A stretch of 64,000 nt of DNA from an uncultured Lachnospiraceae bacterium (GTDB taxonomy: Bacteria > Bacillota > Clostridia > Lachnospirales > Lachnospiraceae). The notes under the pieces were generated by a model that searched no databases, was not told the DNA's origin, and saw nothing but the letters and a program-made list of their open reading frames with translations. The DNA lies in assembly GCA_910578115.1 (NCBI GenBank), contig CAJTPO010000003.1, positions 141,447-205,446 of the forward strand. Reading direction: 5' to 3'. Below, in pieces: positions 44,205 to 53,965 of this stretch. The position numbers and the translations under genes are program-made. The first letter of the stretch is position 1. Every line of letters begins with the position of its first letter.

Positions 44205-47060
44205 TTAAACTCTGTGCCACAAAAACAATGCCAACGCTGCAAAAAGAAGTCCTGCGCTGAAAAACCACTTCGGATGAATACTGTTATCACCCGTATCCGG
44301 TGAATCATCCTTATTGCCAATCGATGCAAACACAGCCTGACCATCCTTTACATCCGCCACAGCACTGCCTGCACCTCCATAATTATATATACCGTAAGCA
44401 GAAAAATGCTTTGCCGTAAAAGTAAGCATATCCACGCCGTCTGACGCTGCGACCCTGCTCTCCACTTCCTCCAGCTGTCCATCTGCATCAAGACATACTA
44501 CATGAAGATTTTTGTCTCCGACCCCGCCTGGCAGTGGAATCGTTACATCCACACTCATTTTACCCAGTCCGGTAATCGGTACACCCGTAGCTTCCTCCGT
44601 CATATCAATCTCATAGGCGCAAAGATTTCCCGGCAATGTATTTCCATAGATCCTCTTATATACGTTACCGATCTGACGTTTCGCATCCTCACTGTCCTCG
44701 ATCGTCATCAAGTAACTCTCTTCGGATCCGGCCAAAACAGCCCCTGCGGTTCCATTATCTGCCAGAGTACTGCTTCTGATCTGTACGGTAACACCCGTAC
44801 CCGCCGCTGTGTCATCAGCAGATTCTTCCGAATTTCCGGCAATCTGTTTACCTTCCTCGAAAACATAGGATCCGCCGTCTATCTGGCAGGTCTCTCCAAC
44901 AGCCGGAACAGAACCATTTCCCTGTCTTGCAACGATCTGCAGCACACCGCTTTCACTACCAGCCGCCTCCTTCGTCATCTTACAGACAACACCTGTAAAG
45001 CCTGCCCTGCCATCCTCCAGAATCGTATCGGTCAAATCCGTTACTGCCTCCGGAATGACTGCTACCGTATTTCCCTTTAACGCCATATCCCGATAATCAT
45101 CTCGATACAGCTTCGTCGACATCATCTCATACGAAAGTTTTGGCAATCCTTCCCCTTCAAAAACTACAGCCCCGTTCTCTTTTGACGAATCTGTACTGTC
45201 AAAAGCCCGCAGCCCAATATGTTCAACAGATGCCGGAATATGTACCGTAGCAATCGGGCAGCCGGCAAATGCTCTGTCACTTATCTTCCTGACATTGTTT
45301 CCGCCTTCCACTGCAGTAAGGCCTCCGCATCCGGCAAATGCCGCTTCTCCGATTAACTCTATACTGTCAGGCAGCTTAACACTCGTAATATCATCACGGT
45401 CTTTAAAAACTTCCGCACCGATACTCTTAACCCCTGCAGGTACGGAAACCGCACCGCCATTCCCCTTATATGCCAGCAGAATCCCGTCTCCCACGATCAG
45501 GAAATCACCACTGCCGTTCTGCTTCCACTCTGAAAGCCACGGCGTCTGATCAAAGGCCGCCGCATCAATCCTCTGAACGGTATCCGGAATAACCACATCC
45601 GCCAAACTGTCACAATGATAAAAGGCGGCATATCCTATCTCTTCCACGCCATCCGGGATTACCACCGACTGCAGCCCGGATCTGGCAAATGAAAACTCTC
45701 CGATCCTGACAACATCTTCCGGAATCGAATAGGATGTCATCTCATCATCATAATAAGCCTGTGCTGCCACGACCAGATCTCCCTCTTGATCGCGAACAAT
45801 CGTATATTTGGGGAAAGAGCCCCCCTTCGCATCCCCGGAACCGGCCAGTCCCGGCACGGTATCTGTACTCTGCACAGCATCATCCTTCGGCTCTCCGCCG
45901 ATGGTATCACCCGTACCGCCCACATTGATGGTAGCCGTCGAATTATCGATCAAAATATATGCCTGTTGTCCCAGCACTCTTGTCTTGCCCTTGACAGAGG
46001 AGTCTTCCTCTTCCGCCATCGCATTCATGTGAGACACCTCATGATAATAATCAACCGGCGGCGATGCAGGCTTCTCCCCGGAATCAGCGTTCTCTCCGCC
46101 GCTTCCCTCCCCTGTCATGTCATTCCCACTGACACTGTTGGCACCAGGCGCTTCCTCGTACTCCGATACCTCGATATCTTCCAGCTTCAATGTCTGTGCA
46201 AAGGTATAAGCAGCCGATCCCACATCCGCCTTGATCTCCAGCTTCGTGCATCCGTCAAACGCCGTACTGTGAATGTTACTCACGGAAGACGGCATCGTAA
46301 TCTTCCGCAGCCTGACGCAGTCCTCAAAAGCCTTCATATCGATATTCTTAACGGAATAAGGTATTTCTACATTCTTCAAATTCCTGCAGTTGGAAAAGGC
46401 ATAGGCCGGAATCTCCTTTACATTACTGCTGATGTTCACTTTCTCCAGATTATAATCTCCCCAGAATGCATAAGGCTTGATCGCCTTTACCGTAGACGGC
46501 ATTGCATAACTGCCGCCCTTCCTTCCGGCCAGAACCTGATAGATCGTATCTCTTCCGTCTTTATTCAGGATTGTCCCGTCATCGCAGGTGAACTTTGGAT
46601 TGCTGCTGCTGAATTTAACGTTCTGCAGGCTGTGGGTTCCGGCAAATGCTCCGTTTCCCAGACTTGTAACCCCGGTTCCCACCGTAACTTCCTTCAAAGA
46701 CTGACAGCCACTGAATGCCGCCGTCCCAATCGTCTTAACAGCATCCGGAATCGTCACGCTCTCAAGATTCTTACAACCTGAAAAGGCCCGCGCGCCAATA
46801 GATTCCACCGCATCCCCTATCGTGACACTCCTGATATCATTATTACCGGCAAATGCTTCGGCTTCGATCTTTTCAACATAATTGGAAACAGACACGTTCT
46901 CAGACGTGCCATTGTACTTCACTAAAGTTGTTCCGTCCATCTGAAAATCAGATGCAGAAGCGGTCGGAGCCGCTTCCACATCTGATACAGGGATCTGTGT
47001 TACTGCAATCGCAGTCACGATAAACAGTACACCTATCAGATTTCTAATTATTTTACCCAT
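44205..47060 (-). CDS. BspA-type leucine-rich-repeat surface protein with C-terminal sorting signal (951 residues)
   Basis: The N-terminus has a signal peptide (residues 1-31, LIGVLFIVTAIAVTQIPVSDVEA). Residues about 60-285 and 430-620 are LRR_5/BspA repeats of the kind 'IEAEAFAGNNDIRSVTIGDAVESIGARAFSGCKNLESVTI'. Between them is a Glu/Ser/Gly linker. Near the C-terminus is a module CAYEIDMTEEATGVP...SVDVTIPLPGGV...LTFTAKHFSAYGIYNYGG, shared with the 1783-residue neighbour. The last 32 residues are DSPDTGDNSIHPKWFFSAGL + hydrophobic helix + HRV, a sortase-type anchor. It is 10 bases after its paralogue and in the operon of the class B sortase. Such proteins bind host or microbial surfaces; the ligand is unknown. 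Confidence 0.9.
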   Translation of the reverse strand: MGKIIRNLIGVLFIVTAIAVTQIPVSDVEAAPTASASDFQMDGTTLVKYNGTSENVSVSNYVEKIEAEAFAGNNDIRSVTIGDAVESIGARAFSGCKNLESVTIPDAVKTIGTAAFSGCQSLKEVTVGTGVTSLGNGAFAGTHSLQNVKFSSSNPKFTCDDGTILNKDGRDTIYQVLAGRKGGSYAMPSTVKAIKPYAFWGDYNLEKVNISSNVKEIPAYAFSNCRNLKNVEIPYSVKNIDMKAFEDCVRLRKITMPSSVSNIHSTAFDGCTKLEIKADVGSAAYTFAQTLKLEDIEVSEYEEAPGANSVSGNDMTGEGSGGENADSGEKPASPPVDYYHEVSHMNAMAEEEDSSVKGKTRVLGQQAYILIDNSTATINVGGTGDTIGGEPKDDAVQSTDTVPGLAGSGDAKGGSFPKYTIVRDQEGDLVVAAQAYYDDEMTSYSIPEDVVRIGEFSFARSGLQSVVIPDGVEEIGYAAFYHCDSLADVVIPDTVQRIDAAAFDQTPWLSEWKQNGSGDFLIVGDGILLAYKGNGGAVSVPAGVKSIGAEVFKDRDDITSVKLPDSIELIGEAAFAGCGGLTAVEGGNNVRKISDRAFAGCPIATVHIPASVEHIGLRAFDSTDSSKENGAVVFEGEGLPKLSYEMMSTKLYRDDYRDMALKGNTVAVIPEAVTDLTDTILEDGRAGFTGVVCKMTKEAAGSESGVLQIVARQGNGSVPAVGETCQIDGGSYVFEEGKQIAGNSEESADDTAAGTGVTVQIRSSTLADNGTAGAVLAGSEESYLMTIEDSEDAKRQIGNVYKRIYGNTLPGNLCAYEIDMTEEATGVPITGLGKMSVDVTIPLPGGVGDKNLHVVCLDADGQLEEVESRVAASDGVDMLTFTAKHFSAYGIYNYGGAGSAVADVKDGQAVFASIGNKDDSPDTGDNSIHPKWFFSAGLLFAALALFLWHRV

Positions 47061-47070
47061 AAATTTTCCT

Positions 47071-50000
47071 TTATGCTGTTTTCACTTTGACTCTCTTATC
47101 TCTCTTCATAAACAAGATGATCGATAAGCATGCCAGCCCAATGGATAAGAACCACTTCGGATGTATCGGATCCCCGGTCTTTGGCGTTGTATCCAGCAGA
47201 CCTTCCGTCAGATTACCCGTATCCACATAGATTGTGTATGGCGAGAAATGTGACGCCGTAAATCTGATACAGGGAACCCCGTTTATCGTTGTAAAGTTCT
47301 CATTCAAGTTCTCTAACTGGTTGCCGTTGACAACCGCTCCTGCCATATTATTGCCGCCATAAGCCACCAGTGCATCCGGAATCGGAATGGTAATATCTAC
47401 GGAAATACCCGAGGTATCCGTGATCTTGACCGTACCGGTGGAATCATACAGGCTGATATCCATTGCATAATACAGGATGTTATCCAAACTGCCATATTTA
47501 CCTGTCAAAGCATCTGACACCGCTTTCGTCGCCTCGTCAGTCTCCGTGATCTTTATGATAAAGTTATCGGTGGATCCGTTGACATTTGCTGCCGCAAGGT
47601 CTTTATTTGAGATTCCCGGTTTTGTGATATCAACACGTGTACTTCCTGTACCACTGTTTCCATTACCACTGCCACCGTTTCCACCTCCACCTGCCGGAGC
47701 GGTCGGCGCCGCGGCAGGTGCCGCAACATAATTTGCAGTTACCGTGACATTACCGGCAGGCATCGTAAACGTTGTAGCCGGCATACTCACACTCGCCAAT
47801 GTCACTCCATTGGATTCCGTCGTCCACTTCTGGAACACCATTCCCGCCGCGGGCTCATTCGCTGCGATCACAACAGTCGTACCCTGTGCATAGCTTCCGC
47901 TTCCACTTCCGTTCACTACCGTTACCGTATACATTGTCGGTGCGGATGATGATCCGGACGTCGTCGAACTGGTGCTGGTTGAACTGCTGGAGCTCGACGA
48001 AGAACTGCTGCTGCTGTTCGAAGATGTCGTACTGTTTTTGCTGGTGGAGCTGTTCTTGCTCGTCGTACTGTTCTTACTGGTGTTCGTTGAACCGCCACTG
48101 GTATTGGCAGAATTTGCCGCATACAGAGCAATCACCGTCATATTGGATTCTATCTTGGTATCTACCGTCCAGCTCTGACTCCATTCCTTGAACTTATAAC
48201 CGTCATGCGTATTATAAGTAGGTGCCTCCCATCCTGCATCTTTAAAGCTGGTACCCGCTTCTACATAATATTTACCGTCTTCTTCGTTCGAATTACGTCC
48301 GCTGAGCCTGCGCCCGTCGATACCGTCAAGGAACTCTACCACATACTTGCCATTTACCATACTGCCATCGGAGACATACTGTGCCATGAAGATAGTCAGA
48401 TCCGATGTGATCTCATCTGCAAGCGTCTTTCCGTCCGCAGACAACCATCCATCAAAAGTATATCCCGGTCTGTGATCCTTCTCCTTCAGTGCTGCCGCCT
48501 CTTCCGGTTCAACAGCTCTTCCGCCGTCCTCTTTCTTTACCGTCTGCGTGTCACCGATCTGCGTACCGTCATAATCATAGAACATAACCCGGTAAGCATT
48601 CAACAGTTCGACCTTAATATTTTTCCTCTTGGCATACCGATATGCCGCCGAATCCTCATACGTATAGATCGTAACCTTTTCCTTCGGATCAAATGCAATA
48701 TCTGAAATATCCACTTCCCGTCCGGGGATCGTGATCGTCCAGTTATTCATTGCCCCGCTGAAAGCATCGTCCCAGATCTTATTGACGCTTGGCGGAAGCG
48801 TTACATTGATCAACTCTTCACAATTCCTGAAAGCATTCTCAGGAATCGTCTGCAGTCCTTCCGCACCTGACAGAATCACGTTGGAAATACCTTTACAATC
48901 CTCAAAAGCACTCTCGGCGATCTCCACCACATCATTGATCCTGCTGTCCCACTCCGGACCGATACTGATATTTTCCAGGCCCTCTACACCGGTTCCCTGC
49001 ATGCCTCTCGTCAGAAGACACTCTATAATCTTATACTTTGCAGGATCACCCTCCTGCTTCTCATAGATAATTCCGTTCTCTGCCGGATACTTCTCATTAC
49101 CTGCAACATTCGTCAGGCTTCCGCAGCCTCTGAATGGAAGCGCACCTAACTGCTCAATCTCACCCAGAACAACACGCTCCAGCTGCTCGCAGTTATCAAA
49201 CGCATAATCAGGCAGTGACTTTACGGTCGAAAGCGTAACACTCTTAATGTGATCGTTACCATTCGGATTCTGTTCTCTGGAATCACCGTCCTCATAATCC
49301 TTGTAATAACCGCTGAATAATCCCGGAACAGATCCGTTTGTTGAGATCCGGTACATCCGGTCGCTCTCCGTAGGTCTCTTCTTCGTGATATACGTATCGT
49401 AATTATCTCTGTTGGACTCATAATATGTCTTCACATCTATCGAATCCACACCTGCCGGAATAAAGATATCCTGTGTGGCATTGATAAAATTCCATACCTT
49501 ATCAGGTACCTTCTTATAATCCGGGAAGGATTCATAAGCAGGATCATTGAGATAGCTGTCGTAATTATTCATGAAATTATACGGATTTGCCGTAAAGTAA
49601 GGCACCGGATTCCTTCCGGCCGCCTCCACGACGATCGGCTCAAACAGTAAATCCGCTATTCTGTTCCCTATAGAAGCCGTAGTACCGCCACCGGGCAGAT
49701 AACTTCCCCAGAATCCAGGTTCACAATAATTCGGATTGATCCACGGGCCGTACCGCGCATCAAGAGCCGCCGAATAATCTGCCTGCAGAATCGTCGTGCC
49801 ATCATCTAACGTAACGCTGGCATCTCCCTCCTGATAAGCATTCCAGATATACGCATACTCTCTGCGCATTTTCTCGACGCCGTCACCGTTATCATAAACC
49901 GTATAATAGTAATAATTCTCCATATCCCTGCAGTAATCCCGCAGTTCTTCATCATACCGGATCTTATCCTCGCTCAGATCACTGAACTTCGGATAATCCA

Positions 50001-52422
50001 ACAGCGTTACCACGCCTTCCTTGTCGCACATTACCGTCAAATGCGTGCCGTTCTCACTGTCCCACAGACTCTGATAGCACACGTTGATTGCCGGCAGATT
50101 CACATTATCAGGATCCTTCAGCACATGCGCCACGTCCGTAGCCCATTCAAAAGGAGCATATCCTTCCACAATATCTCCATGGAAAGTAAGCTGGCTGCCA
50201 TGGGTCACAAAGGCAGTTTCGTCCATAACCAACGCCTCATACCCGGCTTCCGGTTTCGTAAAGTAAACGTCATACAATCTGTTACATCCGGCAAAGGCAT
50301 CCGCTCCGATACTGGTCACAGAATCTCCAATGCGGACTTTCTCCAACAATGGCAGATCTCTGAATGCTCCGGCAGCTATCGTGCTGACGGAACGATTCTG
50401 AATCGTAATGCTCTTGATCTTTCCACGCAGATCCTTGTCTGAAAAACACTCCGAGCCAATGCTCTTAATATCAAAGTTACCTATTTTGCTCGGGATGACA
50501 ATATCAACACTCTTCGTACTGCTCGGATCGATCAATGCACAGGAAATCAATTCTCCGTCATTGCCGGCCGCATAACGATACCGGGTACCGTCATCACTCT
50601 CCAGCGCCATCTCATAGTAAGTCTTGCCGCCGCGCTCATATACATAGGGAATTCCGTTGCCGTCATTCCTGTAAGCTTCCCACGTACTGCTTCTCGGGAA
50701 CGCAGGTCCACCGGAGTATAACTCAGGACCATAGACGCAGAAATCTGCATTCGTTACATACTTGAACAATCCGGGATCAAAAGACGCAGCCCCGCATTTA
50801 TCCGAGAAAACTGCCTTCTTTAACCCAAAACAATTATAAAAAGTAGATTCCGGAATCTTCTTTGTGAAATTCTGTATATTCACCTCTTCCAGATTCCTGT
50901 GATTGGCCAGGATATATTCATCCATCGTCTCCAACCCTTCACTCGGGAAGGAGAAAGTCTGCAGCGCATCACCGCTCGGTGTCGGAACAGCAAAACTGCC
51001 CTTGCCAAGATTCCTGATCTTAGCCGTTCCGAAATTCACCGTCGCCAGTCTGGTATCTCCGAAGAAAGCATACTTCGCCACATTACACTCACTGATCCTG
51101 TCATCAAATCTGACCTCGGTCAGGCTAAGGCAATCCGAAAAAGCCCCGTGGCCGATCGTCTTCATCGTCCATGGCAGCGTCAGCGGCGTGTTGATACCCG
51201 ACATACGGAAAGCTTCCGCACCGATGGTGTTCGTATCTGCCGTCTCCGTAAAGGTCACCGTTGTCAATTTCTGACAACCGTAGAAGGCCCTGTTACCAAT
51301 CATATCCGCATTACCGATCACAACACTGGTAATACCGGAATTCTCAAACGCACTGTCCCCTATATACTGAACCTTATCGGAGAAATCAATCTGTCCCACA
51401 TTCTGTACATTCTGGAATGCTCTGTCACCGATGGTACTGATATAGCGTACATCCAACAATACAAGATACCCGTCAACATCCACATAACCATACGGAAGAT
51501 CCGCCGACGGTGTCTCACTGTATGCCACATAAATCAACGATTTCTGCTGTCCCAGCCTCTGATCCGTAGCAACGGTTAATTTATAATTGGTTCCCTTCAG
51601 GATATTATTATGCTCACAGAAAAATTCTATCTTCTGATTGCTGTCCAAATGCTCGGAAGGCGTTCTCACCATATCTTCCGGCACGGAAACAGACGGATTA
51701 TTCTCTTTCTCTTTGTAGTAGGCCTTGAATTCCTCTGTCTTTGTAGCAAAATCTCTCGCAAAATATTTCTCAAAGAACGCTACCGTCTTCTCATCCAGGA
51801 TCACAGCATCTGAGGCATAATCATAGTCCAGATAACTGTATGTAATGGAATTGGTCGGGTAGAACTGATTGCTCTGGCTTAAGTTATCCATATACTGGAT
51901 ACCGCAGTCCTTCGGCTCTGCCCCATTGACACCAAAATAGGTATTAAATTCCGCTTCTTTGACCGCAAAATAGCTCTCGTTAGGCTGCAGTCCAAGGTTC
52001 ACGACATCCCGCGGAAAATAATTATTGTACCTGCACAGGCGGCCATAATTAGCGCTGATCGGTTCATATAAGAACTGCCACGTAAGCACAAGCGACTGTC
52101 CGTCTCTCACCACGATCTCCGTCTGGATCAGCTCATCATCTCTCACTGCCTGTTGCAGCTGGTCCTCCGTACTGTCGGCATATTCATTTAACGTCTTGCC
52201 GGGATTATGTTCATAATCTCCCTCTGCCTTAGACGCCTCTACATACTGGATGCCGGCATCGCCGCCCGTCGTTCCGCCAGGCTGCTCATCGGCCGCCCTG
52301 TTCTCCGGCACCGGAATCGCTGCGATAACGATCGATGTGATCATCAACATCGCCGCAATACTCCGCCGCACCGTTTTCTTTAATCTTCTCCTGGATTTTT
52401 TCGATACTGTCTTTTTGGCCAT
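47071..52422 (-). CDS. Large BspA-type leucine-rich-repeat surface protein with C-terminal sorting signal (1783 residues)
   Basis: Basic N-terminus then a hydrophobic signal (about residues 21-43). LRR_5 blocks lie at about 330-560, 660-780 and 1080-1250 ('SKIGNFDIKSIGSECFSDKDL', 'IGDSAFENSGITSVVIGNADMIGNRAFYGCQKLTTVTF'). Next are two Listeria-Bacteroides (Flg_new) repeats (about 1290-1430, YDYDGTQIGDT...GYTFDGWLSADGKTL), a Ser/Thr/Asn tract, and an InlB-B-like repeat (TVTVVNGSGSGSYAQGT). A final ~100-residue module is shared with the 951-residue neighbour. The end is TTPKTGDPIHPKWFLSIGLACLSIILF then KRDKRVKVKTA, a sortase-type anchor. It lies 50 bases after the sortase gene. Confidence 0.9.
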   Translation of the reverse strand: MAKKTVSKKSRRRLKKTVRRSIAAMLMITSIVIAAIPVPENRAADEQPGGTTGGDAGIQYVEASKAEGDYEHNPGKTLNEYADSTEDQLQQAVRDDELIQTEIVVRDGQSLVLTWQFLYEPISANYGRLCRYNNYFPRDVVNLGLQPNESYFAVKEAEFNTYFGVNGAEPKDCGIQYMDNLSQSNQFYPTNSITYSYLDYDYASDAVILDEKTVAFFEKYFARDFATKTEEFKAYYKEKENNPSVSVPEDMVRTPSEHLDSNQKIEFFCEHNNILKGTNYKLTVATDQRLGQQKSLIYVAYSETPSADLPYGYVDVDGYLVLLDVRYISTIGDRAFQNVQNVGQIDFSDKVQYIGDSAFENSGITSVVIGNADMIGNRAFYGCQKLTTVTFTETADTNTIGAEAFRMSGINTPLTLPWTMKTIGHGAFSDCLSLTEVRFDDRISECNVAKYAFFGDTRLATVNFGTAKIRNLGKGSFAVPTPSGDALQTFSFPSEGLETMDEYILANHRNLEEVNIQNFTKKIPESTFYNCFGLKKAVFSDKCGAASFDPGLFKYVTNADFCVYGPELYSGGPAFPRSSTWEAYRNDGNGIPYVYERGGKTYYEMALESDDGTRYRYAAGNDGELISCALIDPSSTKSVDIVIPSKIGNFDIKSIGSECFSDKDLRGKIKSITIQNRSVSTIAAGAFRDLPLLEKVRIGDSVTSIGADAFAGCNRLYDVYFTKPEAGYEALVMDETAFVTHGSQLTFHGDIVEGYAPFEWATDVAHVLKDPDNVNLPAINVCYQSLWDSENGTHLTVMCDKEGVVTLLDYPKFSDLSEDKIRYDEELRDYCRDMENYYYYTVYDNGDGVEKMRREYAYIWNAYQEGDASVTLDDGTTILQADYSAALDARYGPWINPNYCEPGFWGSYLPGGGTTASIGNRIADLLFEPIVVEAAGRNPVPYFTANPYNFMNNYDSYLNDPAYESFPDYKKVPDKVWNFINATQDIFIPAGVDSIDVKTYYESNRDNYDTYITKKRPTESDRMYRISTNGSVPGLFSGYYKDYEDGDSREQNPNGNDHIKSVTLSTVKSLPDYAFDNCEQLERVVLGEIEQLGALPFRGCGSLTNVAGNEKYPAENGIIYEKQEGDPAKYKIIECLLTRGMQGTGVEGLENISIGPEWDSRINDVVEIAESAFEDCKGISNVILSGAEGLQTIPENAFRNCEELINVTLPPSVNKIWDDAFSGAMNNWTITIPGREVDISDIAFDPKEKVTIYTYEDSAAYRYAKRKNIKVELLNAYRVMFYDYDGTQIGDTQTVKKEDGGRAVEPEEAAALKEKDHRPGYTFDGWLSADGKTLADEITSDLTIFMAQYVSDGSMVNGKYVVEFLDGIDGRRLSGRNSNEEDGKYYVEAGTSFKDAGWEAPTYNTHDGYKFKEWSQSWTVDTKIESNMTVIALYAANSANTSGGSTNTSKNSTTSKNSSTSKNSTTSSNSSSSSSSSSSSSTSTSSTTSGSSSAPTMYTVTVVNGSGSGSYAQGTTVVIAANEPAAGMVFQKWTTESNGVTLASVSMPATTFTMPAGNVTVTANYVAAPAAAPTAPAGGGGNGGSGNGNSGTGSTRVDITKPGISNKDLAAANVNGSTDNFIIKITETDEATKAVSDALTGKYGSLDNILYYAMDISLYDSTGTVKITDTSGISVDITIPIPDALVAYGGNNMAGAVVNGNQLENLNENFTTINGVPCIRFTASHFSPYTIYVDTGNLTEGLLDTTPKTGDPIHPKWFLSIGLACLSIILFMKRDKRVKVKTA
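47935..48110 (-). repeat. Ser/Thr/Asn-rich low-complexity coding tract
   Basis: Codes for TSGGSTNTSKNSTTSKNSST and a run of about twelve serines in the 1783-residue surface protein, probably a stalk between adhesive domains and the anchor region. Confidence 0.8.
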
Positions 52423-52472
52423 CGTCTTTTCCTCATTCCCTTACACATTCTGTCTATCGTCAATGCAACTGA

Positions 52473-53714
52473 TCAATTTTCTTCTTTCACTCTCTTTGCC
52501 ACCACAACAAACCTTCCATCCGTCTCGGAATTGTCACAAGTCGATAAAGTCAGCAATTCGTCCCCGTAGCTTGCCTTCACACCGGTATCATAAAGTGAGA
52601 GTGCCTCCATCTCCTGCATATTGGAATCAAATTCCTTTTCAGAAGCCGCGTCCAAAAATTTATAATATTTAAATACCACATCTTCCTCATTATAAATTTT
52701 TGAACGGAAAACATACATTACCTCGTAAGTTCCCTTCTTATAAATCGTATCAAACTGAATCTTGGAATGCTTCCTGGCATATTCTTCACTGCTGTACTTA
52801 TTTAAACCACCGAACATTTTACCGGACTTCATATGATGCCCATATATGATCAGATTCGTATTCCTCCGTACCACATCGCAGTCTTTATCCAGAAAAAGAC
52901 TGCCATTCTTATCATACTCCTGATTGAAATTATGATCCAGATAATACTCATTGTTAACCGTCTGCATCACAGGATAATCTATATTTGTATCGTCAATTTT
53001 CAACCATCCGATTAGCTTTTTGTTCTTATTATATAAAGTCTGGTATTCCTCCAATACCTCCAGTTCAACATCCTCTTCCTCTGTATAGTGAATCTGATGA
53101 AAAAGCGTTCCGGTTTTTGTGCCGCTCCCTTTCAACTGTGCAAGATTCTTATAGTCCGTCTCTGTCCTGTCGGCAAAATAATAATAAACCCCAAAATAGC
53201 CAAAACATGCGATCGCAACAAACGAACACAAAAGAACCGTCAGTCTGCGGCGCTGCTCACGTTTCTTGAATTCACGGAAGACTTCCTTCCGCATCTCTTC
53301 ATCCAGTTCTTCCTGAACCGGTTTCCTGTTGGAACTGTTGGTCCGTTCCCGCAGCCTGACAGTCTTCCCGTCCTTACGTGCCGCCTCTCCGGACTTATCC
53401 GCGGACCTGCCGGCCTTCCATCCGGAAAAACGTCCCTTCTTCTCTTTCTCGATCGTAAGACGGCTGTCCCGATTATACCCCTGCCGCTTAAACTCCTGCG
53501 CAAGCTCATAGATCTCATCATCAAAATCATTTCCGACAGCCGTTTCAAAGCGGTACTTTCCGGACTGCATATCACTGTACAGTGTGATCACTTCTCCCGG
53601 CTGCTCCATATTGACTTGTGCCCTGATCCTGTTAATCTTTGCCTGATCCCGCAGAGCTGCTCGATAATCTGCCTCCGTCCGGAATCTTCTGCCGGCAACT
53701 TCAAATCCCGCCAT
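52473..53714 (-). CDS. Class B sortase with long basic N-terminal region
   Basis: A 413-residue transpeptidase. The catalytic core matches class B: DTNIDYPVMQTVNNEYYLDHNF (residues about 250-270), His in IIYGHHMKSGKMFGGL, Cys393 in LTLSTCDNSETDGRFVVVAKRV and the active-site Arg401 in the same segment. Unlike the usual ~240-residue SrtB, it has a ~160-residue N-terminal cytoplasmic domain, highly basic (KGRFSGWKAGRSADKSGEAARKDGK), followed by one membrane helix (about 155-178, LTVLLCSFVAIACFGYFGVYYYF). It directly precedes two proteins with PxTGD-like signals and probably anchors them. Confidence 0.93.
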   Translation of the reverse strand: MAGFEVAGRRFRTEADYRAALRDQAKINRIRAQVNMEQPGEVITLYSDMQSGKYRFETAVGNDFDDEIYELAQEFKRQGYNRDSRLTIEKEKKGRFSGWKAGRSADKSGEAARKDGKTVRLRERTNSSNRKPVQEELDEEMRKEVFREFKKREQRRRLTVLLCSFVAIACFGYFGVYYYFADRTETDYKNLAQLKGSGTKTGTLFHQIHYTEEEDVELEVLEEYQTLYNKNKKLIGWLKIDDTNIDYPVMQTVNNEYYLDHNFNQEYDKNGSLFLDKDCDVVRRNTNLIIYGHHMKSGKMFGGLNKYSSEEYARKHSKIQFDTIYKKGTYEVMYVFRSKIYNEEDVVFKYYKFLDAASEKEFDSNMQEMEALSLYDTGVKASYGDELLTLSTCDNSETDGRFVVVAKRVKEEN

Positions 53715-53925
53715 GGGGATCTCCCCTTTATTATATTATGTCCTGCCAATGATTCTGCTTTGAACATTGGCATATAGTATAATTTTACTATATATTGAGA
53801 TTAATGCAAGTGTTTTGTCAAAATTTACACAAGATATACGTAACAATAACAGAACATGCCCTCAACTACATCCCGCCGGACATGCATAAATCTATGGGAA
53901 GCAATTACATCCCTCTCCTTAAAAT

Positions 53926-53957
53926 AAAGCAGAGGCCCTCATCTCGAGAGCCCTGCC
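53926..53957 (-). terminator. Terminator after the secreted repeat protein gene
   Basis: Minus strand GCAGGGCTCTC pairs with GAGGGCC-TCTGC (one bulge, one G-U) around GAGAT and is followed by TTTATTTT. It separates this gene from the sortase operon. Confidence 0.75.
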
Positions 53958-53965
53958 TTATCTTA

